This document shows positions 35,149 through 40,352 of a DNA stretch of 40,352 nucleotides, piece by piece. Each line of letters begins with the position of its first letter. The stretch's first letter is position 1. The position numbers and the translations under genes are program-made. The DNA is taken from assembly GCA_020831585.1 (NCBI GenBank), contig JAFIGE010000031.1:1-40352 (forward strand), in the 5' to 3' direction. This DNA comes from Opitutales bacterium (GTDB lineage Bacteria; Verrucomicrobiota; Verrucomicrobiia; Opitutales; Oceanipulchritudinaceae). The notes under the pieces were generated by a model. The model saw nothing but the letters and a program-made list of their open reading frames with translations, did no database searches and was not told the origin of the DNA.

Positions 35149-36297
35149 TTAATTGCGGAAGCCCGCGCGGTATTGGTTGGGCGAGAGGCCAAACTGGCGG
35201 CGAAAAGCTCGGTAAAGCGATTTCACCTCTGGGAAGCCGCAGCGCTGGCCGATCTCCGCAACGGTGAGCTGACTCTCGGCGAGAAGAAGTTGCACTTGCT
35301 GCAAACGCTGACGAAGGAGTTCCTCGAGGGGCGAACAGCCCAGTGTCGCGCGGAATCGGCGTTCCATGAGTCTGCGGGAAACGCCGCACAGCCGTGCCAG
35401 AGCCTCCATATCCGGGGGTTCTTCCATGCGCGCGCGGTAATGCTGAATAGCCGAACCGACGATGGGGTCGTCAATCGCGAGGACGTCACTGGAGCGCCGG
35501 GTAATGACCCCGATGGGCGGAATTGTGAAGGGGCCGGGCTCTTCTCCGTCCAGGGCCCGCCTAAGGGCGGCGGCGGCGGCCATGCCCACCGCCTGAAAAG
35601 GCATCCCCACACTGGAAATGGGCAAGGGGGAAACGGCCCCCTCGAAGTCATCGTTGTCCACCCCGAGAATGGCGATTTGGCGGGGACAGGCAATGCCCTC
35701 CCGCTCGCAAAGCTCGATGGCGAGCCGGGCCAGGCCGTCGCTTGCGGCAAAGAGAGCGATGGGACGGGGAAGCTGGCGTATCCAGTCTTCCGTTTCCGCA
35801 CTGAGGGACTGGTCGAGGTAGGTCTCGCCGAGAGCGACCTCATTCGTATACACGGGGGCGGCGTTTCCCGCCCTCCGCAAGGCGGAGACAAAGCCGTGAA
35901 GACGATCTCCGGCATACGCCGCGCCGCGCACACCGAGAAAAGCAAAATGGACGAAGCGACGCTCCAAAAAGTGCGAGGCGGCCAAACCGCCCACGGCAAT
36001 ATTGTCCACCGTAATCTGCGGCCCCCGGTCTTTCAGGAAAGCAGACACGTTTACCCGTGCGGCCGCCCGTGCGTCGATGCGGGCGAGCAGGCCGGAATCC
36101 TGCGCGTGCACAATCACGGCCGGGTTTTCCGCCTCCTCGAAATCCGTCCACGCCTGCGCGACGGGGTTGAGGCATAGGCGAAAACGCCAACCCAGCTGCG
36201 GGTGTGCCCGGGCGAAGGCCAGCACACCGCGAAAGACAGAGCGTCCCATGGAATTGGCCACCGGCAAAAAAAGAAAGACTCGGCGACCCTCAGGCAT
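35149..36297 (-). CDS. XylR-like regulator (LacI-type sensor plus AraC DNA-binding domain)
   Basis: A 382-residue regulator. The sensor half spans about 5-265 (I-T-V-D-N-I-A-V-G-G-L-A-A-S-H-F; I-A-I-L-G-V-D-N-D-D-F). The AraC-type C-terminus spans about 280-382 (A-L-A-R-L-C-G-V-S-R-R-L-M-E-R-R-F; I-G-Q-R-C-G-F-P-E-V-K-S-L). It lies 126 bp upstream of the broken pectate-lyase-like gene on the same strand, and divergent from the outer-membrane barrel gene. It probably controls one or both, and the inducer is unknown. Confidence 0.92.
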   Translation of the reverse strand: MPEGRRVFLFLPVANSMGRSVFRGVLAFARAHPQLGWRFRLCLNPVAQAWTDFEEAENPAVIVHAQDSGLLARIDARAAARVNVSAFLKDRGPQITVDNIAVGGLAASHFLERRFVHFAFLGVRGAAYAGDRLHGFVSALRRAGNAAPVYTNEVALGETYLDQSLSAETEDWIRQLPRPIALFAASDGLARLAIELCEREGIACPRQIAILGVDNDDFEGAVSPLPISSVGMPFQAVGMAAAAALRRALDGEEPGPFTIPPIGVITRRSSDVLAIDDPIVGSAIQHYRARMEEPPDMEALARLCGVSRRLMERRFRATLGCSPLEELLRQRLQQVQLLLAESQLTVAEIGQRCGFPEVKSLYRAFRRQFGLSPNQYRAGFRN

Positions 36298-36448
36298 GTT
36301 TGCTCATCAACAAGACTAGCGCACCGCAACCATGGCAAGAGGTCCGGGATATAAATTGAGGGGATTTTGTTGGAGCAAGTTCCGGCCTTCGGTTATCCCG
36401 ACGCCACGGTTCTGCGTGGGCGGCGGGAAGCGGGACCGCGTGAACGCG

Positions 36449-36506
36449 GAACTCCAACGCATACAAGCCGCCGATGCAGACCGCGCACTTGTTTTCATCA
36501 CACCCC
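36449..36506. repeat. Inverted repeat, left copy, before the barrel gene
   Basis: About 57 bp, matching the reverse complement of 37788-37842 at roughly 80 percent. Both share CCGCCGATGCAGA. The rest of 36298-36587 holds no gene I recognise. Confidence 0.7.
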
Positions 36507-36587
36507 ATGGCAAGATCCCTTGCACCACCCCGCATCCGTTTTCCACGCTTGCGCAGACGTCGCGAATCCAACGAAATCCACCCCCGA

Positions 36588-37712
36588 ATGATACAATTCG
36601 GAAACAAAACAGGGGGACGCCCCGGCGCTTGGGCGGGCGTATGGCTTTGCTTGCTGGCGCTCCCCGCGTGGGGACAGATCCCATTGGCCGAAGACGGGCA
36701 GCTTTCTGTATCGGGGTCTTCCACCTTCCGCTACGAATATCAGGATAGCACAGTAGCCGGAGCCTTCAAGCAGGAGCGTCTGCGCCTCTCCGCCCGCGTG
36801 GACGGGCGTTGGGAGGTGCGTGAAAACTGGACCTTTTCCTCGGGTGTGCGCACGGGATCCCTCGAAAACCAGCAAACCCCGACCGTGACCATCAAGACCC
36901 TGGACAGCCGCTCGGGCTACGGCTCCCGCGCAGTTTACGTGGACCGGTGGGAGGCCGGGTGGCAACAGGCAAACAACCGCGTTCTCATCGGTCGGACAAT
37001 GTGGCCCTTTTGGGCGGCCACGGACGCGGTATGGGACCGAGACGCCCACCCGGCGGGCCTTTTCGCTTCCCACCGGCACCCCTCGGGCGAGGCCGCTCAC
37101 ACCTTCGCAGCGGCCTATTATTGGCTCCCGGACGGCGGATTGCGCTTCACCGGACGCATGGCCACCGTGCAGCTCCGCAGGGAGGAACCCCTCGGAAAGG
37201 GACGCCTCTCCTACGCCCTGCAGTGGTTGCACATGGAGGGCGAGCCCCACGCGCGCCACGCCCGCGCCCGAGCCAACGAGCGCGACTACCGCATTGCTCA
37301 AGTGAGCCTGACCTACGCAGTGAAATGGGTGGGCCAACCGGCCGTCTTTGGCCTCGATGTCTTCCACAATTTCAAAACCTACCCCGCCGATGGTTTGGAT
37401 ACCTTCGCGGCGGCCTTCCGCGACGAACGCACGGGCTTCGCCCTCGCCTTCAGCATCGGGCGTAACCGCACACGCGGCGACTGGCGCTTCCGCTACCACT
37501 ATGTCTACCAGGCCGCCCTCTCGGTGAATCCGGCCCTGAACGCAGACACCCGTTTCCACGTGCGCACGAGCAACTACCGGGGGCACGACCTGCGCTTCAC
37601 CTACTCTCTGTCTGACCGATGGACCCTCTCGCCCCGCGCCCTCTTCGCAAAGGAGATTGTCGGCAATATTCGCGGGCAGCGGTATCGCCTCGACCTGAGT
37701 TTTGTCTTTTAA
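36588..37712 (+). CDS. Probable outer-membrane beta-barrel protein
   Basis: I place the start at ATG 36588, giving 374 residues, because M-I-Q-F-G-N-K-T-G-G is followed by a hydrophobic signal (G-V-W-L-C-L-L-A-L-P-A-W-G-Q). The frame is open further upstream to 36474, but that part lies in a repeat. The mature protein is made of alternating amphipathic strands rich in aromatic residues (W-R-F-R-Y-H-Y-V-Y-Q) and ends in a C-terminal Phe (L-D-L-S-F-V-F), typical of barrels inserted by the Bam machinery. The family resembles putative porins, and passage of oligosaccharides is a reasonable inference from context. It is divergent from a XylR-like regulator. Confidence 0.75.
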   Translation: MIQFGNKTGGRPGAWAGVWLCLLALPAWGQIPLAEDGQLSVSGSSTFRYEYQDSTVAGAFKQERLRLSARVDGRWEVRENWTFSSGVRTGSLENQQTPTVTIKTLDSRSGYGSRAVYVDRWEAGWQQANNRVLIGRTMWPFWAATDAVWDRDAHPAGLFASHRHPSGEAAHTFAAAYYWLPDGGLRFTGRMATVQLRREEPLGKGRLSYALQWLHMEGEPHARHARARANERDYRIAQVSLTYAVKWVGQPAVFGLDVFHNFKTYPADGLDTFAAAFRDERTGFALAFSIGRNRTRGDWRFRYHYVYQAALSVNPALNADTRFHVRTSNYRGHDLRFTYSLSDRWTLSPRALFAKEIVGNIRGQRYRLDLSFVF

Positions 37713-37787
37713 TTCCGGGACTGCGGGCCGCCGCTTCGATGGGAAACGGATGCCACCAATCAGCCTCCCAATGCAGGATGACAGCGA

Positions 37788-37842
37788 GGGGTGAGATGAA
37801 AAGCGCGGAGTCTGCATCGGCGGTTTGTAGGCGGTGGAGTCC
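37788..37842. repeat. Inverted repeat, right copy, after the barrel gene
   Basis: Complement of 36449-36506 with scattered differences. The rest of 37713-38027 contains no recognised gene. Confidence 0.7.
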
Positions 37843-38027
37843 CGGCCTCCCACAAAATCCCGCACTCTTCATCACACCAAAAGAACCGCGCGGGCCTGGC
37901 TGTGCGTTGACAAAGTCGGGCAAAACAGTTTGGGTTCATCTGCTGTAGTGAGGCGGCTTTTGCTCCGGCGGCCCGCTGCATGATACCGTCTATATCAGCT
38001 TCCTCTCACTCTAACCCCATAAGAAGT

Positions 38028-39044
38028 ATGAAAGGTTTACCCAAAAAAAGAATTCACCTGTGCGGTCTACTCCTCCACCTGCTCGCCGGGGCGCTGCTCA
38101 CAACGCCAGCCCTTCACGGCGTCATCGTCGCCGGTCTAAATGGTGGCGGCGACAACCTCAACAACACCACCCAGGCTGAGCTGGAGGCGCTTCCCGGTGT
38201 CTCCGACGGAGCTTTTTTTAACAACGTCTTCCGCATCGGCGCGGGGAATGCCGTTTACATCGGGTATCGCCCGGACCCGTCCGGACCCGTCGCCTACGCC
38301 CTCTCCGGGATGCACATCGGCACTTTCTCCACAGCTGTCATCGGCGGCGTGACTTATCAGGTGACCCAACAAATCGCCCTCGACGACTCCGATCTTGCCC
38401 TCCTCGTCCTCACCCAGGCCGACAACATCATGCCCACGCTCCAGGCGCTCACCCTCTCGTCTTCCACGCCGACGAACAACACCCCCGTCATCATGATCGG
38501 CGCAGGCCGCAACCGGGTGCAGGCCGCAACCAGCGACGCCAACACCTCGGATGCGGTTTCTGTGACGGGCGGAACCGGCTACACCACCACGACCCCCCCG
38601 ACCCGTCTCAAGCGGTGGGGAACGAACACAACCCTCAACTTCACAGGGGGCGGTCCTCCGAGTCCCACAGACATCGAGGACGTCCTCGGCAGAGATACGG
38701 TGGTCTTTCAAACCAGCTTCGACGAACCCGCCTCCGGCGAATGGCTCACCACCAACCAGGCTCAAGGCGTCCTCAATGATTCCGGAGGCGGTGTCTTTAC
38801 TTTCGACGGCATCCTCCAAGGCATCATGGTCGCGGTAACCGGCTTCAGCACCACCGAGGCGCGCTTTGGCGACACCACCCTCATGGCAAACATCGCCACT
38901 TACAAAGACGACATCGACGCCATCACCGGCGGGGCCCTCATCCCCGAACCATCCGGCGTAGCCTTTCTCTTTTTTGCGGCGGCCAGCGCGGCGGGTGCGC
39001 TCTTCATCAAGCGGAGACCTTCACGGGAAGCACCGGCGAACTGA
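38028..39044 (+). CDS. PEP-CTERM protein resembling a trypsin-fold serine protease
   Basis: I place the start at ATG 38028, giving 338 residues, because M-K-G-L-P-K-K-R-I-H-L begins a signal peptide ending near L-H-G. All three positions of a serine-protease triad can be placed: His in Y-A-L-S-G-M-H-I, Asp in D-D-S-D-L-A-L-L-V-L and Ser in N-D-S-G-G-G-V-F, followed by the usual G-I-M-V-A-V-T strand. I-M-I-G-A-G-R-N-R also fits surface proteases of this phylum. The C-terminus is a PEP-CTERM tag (L-I-P-E-P-S-G-V-A-F-L-F, a helix, K-R-R-P) with eight extra residues. It is probably a surface-exposed peptidase; the substrate is unknown. Confidence 0.78.
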   Translation: MKGLPKKRIHLCGLLLHLLAGALLTTPALHGVIVAGLNGGGDNLNNTTQAELEALPGVSDGAFFNNVFRIGAGNAVYIGYRPDPSGPVAYALSGMHIGTFSTAVIGGVTYQVTQQIALDDSDLALLVLTQADNIMPTLQALTLSSSTPTNNTPVIMIGAGRNRVQAATSDANTSDAVSVTGGTGYTTTTPPTRLKRWGTNTTLNFTGGGPPSPTDIEDVLGRDTVVFQTSFDEPASGEWLTTNQAQGVLNDSGGGVFTFDGILQGIMVAVTGFSTTEARFGDTTLMANIATYKDDIDAITGGALIPEPSGVAFLFFAAASAAGALFIKRRPSREAPAN

Positions 39045-39406
39045 ATCTCTGCCATGCCCGCCTCCTGCCCCTGTGGCTCGGCGCATGGACCACATAGCCG
39101 GGGTAACCCGCAGCCCGCATCCCACCGGAAGCAAAGTAGTCTGGCCGATTCATCGCCAGACCACCACGGAGAGACCCCTGCGAACCTCCGCCCGCCCCAC
39201 GCGACGATGCCACCGGGCGAAGGGCCGGTTGACCGCCTCCGCCCCTCCCGACCGATGAAATCCGGCGGCTACGCACGCACCCCGTTTCCCACAGCGGACA
39301 GCGAAATCGGAAACAGGATCCAACACCGTTCCCATGCATCGGAAGATCGCCCGATGCCGGGAAAACTTCGCTTGGGATACGGTTGCGAAAGCGAAGGGTA
39401 GCCCCC
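39045..39406. other. Intergenic region without a recognised gene
   Basis: The region lies between two convergent genes. I see no family match in any frame and no clear T-tailed hairpin. It is rich in short inverted GC segments that look like intergenic repeat debris. Confidence 0.4.
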
Positions 39407-40297
39407 TCAAGGAGCCCCTGGGGTCAGCCCCCATTGCAACTCCTCCATGCCGTAACGCTCAATGACTTGATCGCGCAGGCGGGTGCGCTGACGTTGAAAA
39501 TAGGAATCAACCGCCAAGCGGGGCGTGATCTCCAAAGGTATGTCGACCTCAACAACCGGACGATCGACATGGAATGTGCGGATGCCCGCCGCCTGCGGGA
39601 CGCGGTTTCCCGACGAACACTGCGCACCCGAGGGAACGGCGGTTTGCTGGATCTCAAAAACATTGGCCGCATCAAAGAAAACATTCCGCGTGCGCGGCCT
39701 TTCGAGAACATCGTAATCACTCCAGTTCCCAAACTCCACAAGCGCGCCCGTGGAGGTCCTTCCCGCGAAGCGACAACCCAAAAAGAAAGCCCCGTTCACC
39801 CCGCCCTTGATCGTCACCGCACGATCACCGCGCGAAATGAACTCCACGTTGCGAAAGACATAATTCTCGCCCCGCACTATATCCAGCGCATCCTCGGAGC
39901 CGCCCTCCAAAATGACATTTTCCACGAGGACAAAACGACAAGCGGAAAACTTCAGCGCCTCCTGAGAAGCATCCGCGCGGATGTGGAGATTCCGCACGAT
40001 GAGATAATCGACTTTCGCGAACGCGAGTACATGGCTGTCGCCGCGAGTGCGCGCGACCGTTTCCGGTGCCTCTGTCCGCACAACGCCCTGCCCCTCCACG
40101 AAGCGCCAGCGCCCGTCCCGCGTGTCGCTGATTTCGCGGGGCACACCCCCCCGTCCCCCCTCGACCACGATCGTGCGGGGGTGGTTTTCGATCAGGGCGA
40201 TGAGGGCCCGCGCCTCCTCAGCAGGAGCCCGCGCCTCCCCAACAGAAACAAACGAGAGGGCCCCCCACGACAGGAAAAACGACATCATCCACCGCAT
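39407..40297 (-). CDS. Secreted right-handed beta-helix protein
   Basis: A 296-residue exported protein with a signal peptide (M-R-W-M-M-S-F-F-L-S-W-G-A-L, cut near G-E-A-R-A). The mature part has repeating short strands typical of a parallel beta-helix (Y-L-I-V-R-N-L-H-I-R-A-D; F-V-L-V-E-N-V-I-L-E-G-G; Y-V-F-R-N-V-E-F-I-S-R-G). This fold is shared by pectate lyases, alginate lyases and related enzymes. I see no diagnostic catalytic set, so the substrate is open. It faces the protease gene in convergent orientation. The next 55 bases run to the window end. Confidence 0.75.
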   Translation of the reverse strand: MRWMMSFFLSWGALSFVSVGEARAPAEEARALIALIENHPRTIVVEGGRGGVPREISDTRDGRWRFVEGQGVVRTEAPETVARTRGDSHVLAFAKVDYLIVRNLHIRADASQEALKFSACRFVLVENVILEGGSEDALDIVRGENYVFRNVEFISRGDRAVTIKGGVNGAFFLGCRFAGRTSTGALVEFGNWSDYDVLERPRTRNVFFDAANVFEIQQTAVPSGAQCSSGNRVPQAAGIRTFHVDRPVVEVDIPLEITPRLAVDSYFQRQRTRLRDQVIERYGMEELQWGLTPGAP

Positions 40298-40352
40298 GGG
40301 TGTGTGACCGCAAAGTAACCTGATCCTGTGGAAGGCTTGAAATGAATTGTGT

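Noticed and set aside
36498-37865. A 455-codon minus-strand frame over the barrel gene
   Set aside because: The plus-strand protein has a signal peptide, strand pattern and terminal Phe. The antisense frame has none of these.
39045-39406. Short open frames in the intergenic region
   Set aside because: They have no family resemblance, and composition suggests repeat debris.

Overview
This GC-rich window most likely comes from a heterotrophic Verrucomicrobiota member of the Opitutae type. The evidence is three PEP-CTERM proteins, several LacI and XylR-like (LacI-type sensor fused to AraC DNA-binding domain) regulators, large secreted beta-helix, PKD, Calx-beta and FN3 proteins, and an N-D-G-x-N-L-x-x-A-x-G tail shared by four secreted proteins. 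The taxonomic call is inferred from gene content; no rRNA or tRNA gene was recognised.

Region 1 (1-17.3 kb) is a polysaccharide-use cluster on the minus strand. From upstream to downstream it holds a 1355-residue secreted pectate-lyase-like protein, a GH31 glycosidase, a FAD-dependent oxidoreductase, a 1374-residue PKD/Calx-beta secreted protein and an autotransporter-repeat-like gene broken by an in-frame stop. A LacI regulator is divergent from the cluster, and a perfect 9+2+9 palindrome between the two directions is the obvious operator candidate. A complete IS4-family element (1474 bp, 27-bp inverted repeats, 7-bp target duplication) sits directly on the start codon of the PKD/Calx-beta gene. 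Short direct repeats suggest that the FAD gene was inserted or duplicated as a cassette.

Region 2 (17.35-26.5 kb) is a defence island. It begins with a wrecked toxin-antitoxin pair and a LacI tail relic. A complete type I restriction-modification operon follows: hsdR, hsdM, a RhuM-family gene, hsdS, then two closely coupled genes of unknown function, one for a soluble 325-residue protein and one for a 175-residue protein with about four membrane segments. Direct repeats of about 54 and 75 bp occur on both sides of the island. The right edge also carries a small mosaic that resembles the start of hsdR joined to a piece of rhuM. The two unknown genes are the best candidate here for an undescribed system.

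Region 3 (26.5-40.35 kb) is a second carbohydrate region. It has three XylR-like regulators (one frameshifted), two of them divergent from small PEP-CTERM proteins. It also has a GH28-like enzyme without a signal peptide, a second secreted pectate-lyase-like gene broken at a G8 tract, a probable outer-membrane beta-barrel, a PEP-CTERM protein that looks like a trypsin-fold serine protease, and a secreted beta-helix protein. An inverted relic of LacI C-termini lies between a PEP-CTERM gene and the GH28-like gene.

Four genes are disrupted by one small lesion each, three of them single-base shifts at or near C or G runs. They could be real pseudogenes, phase-variable genes or sequencing errors, and the sequence alone cannot separate these.
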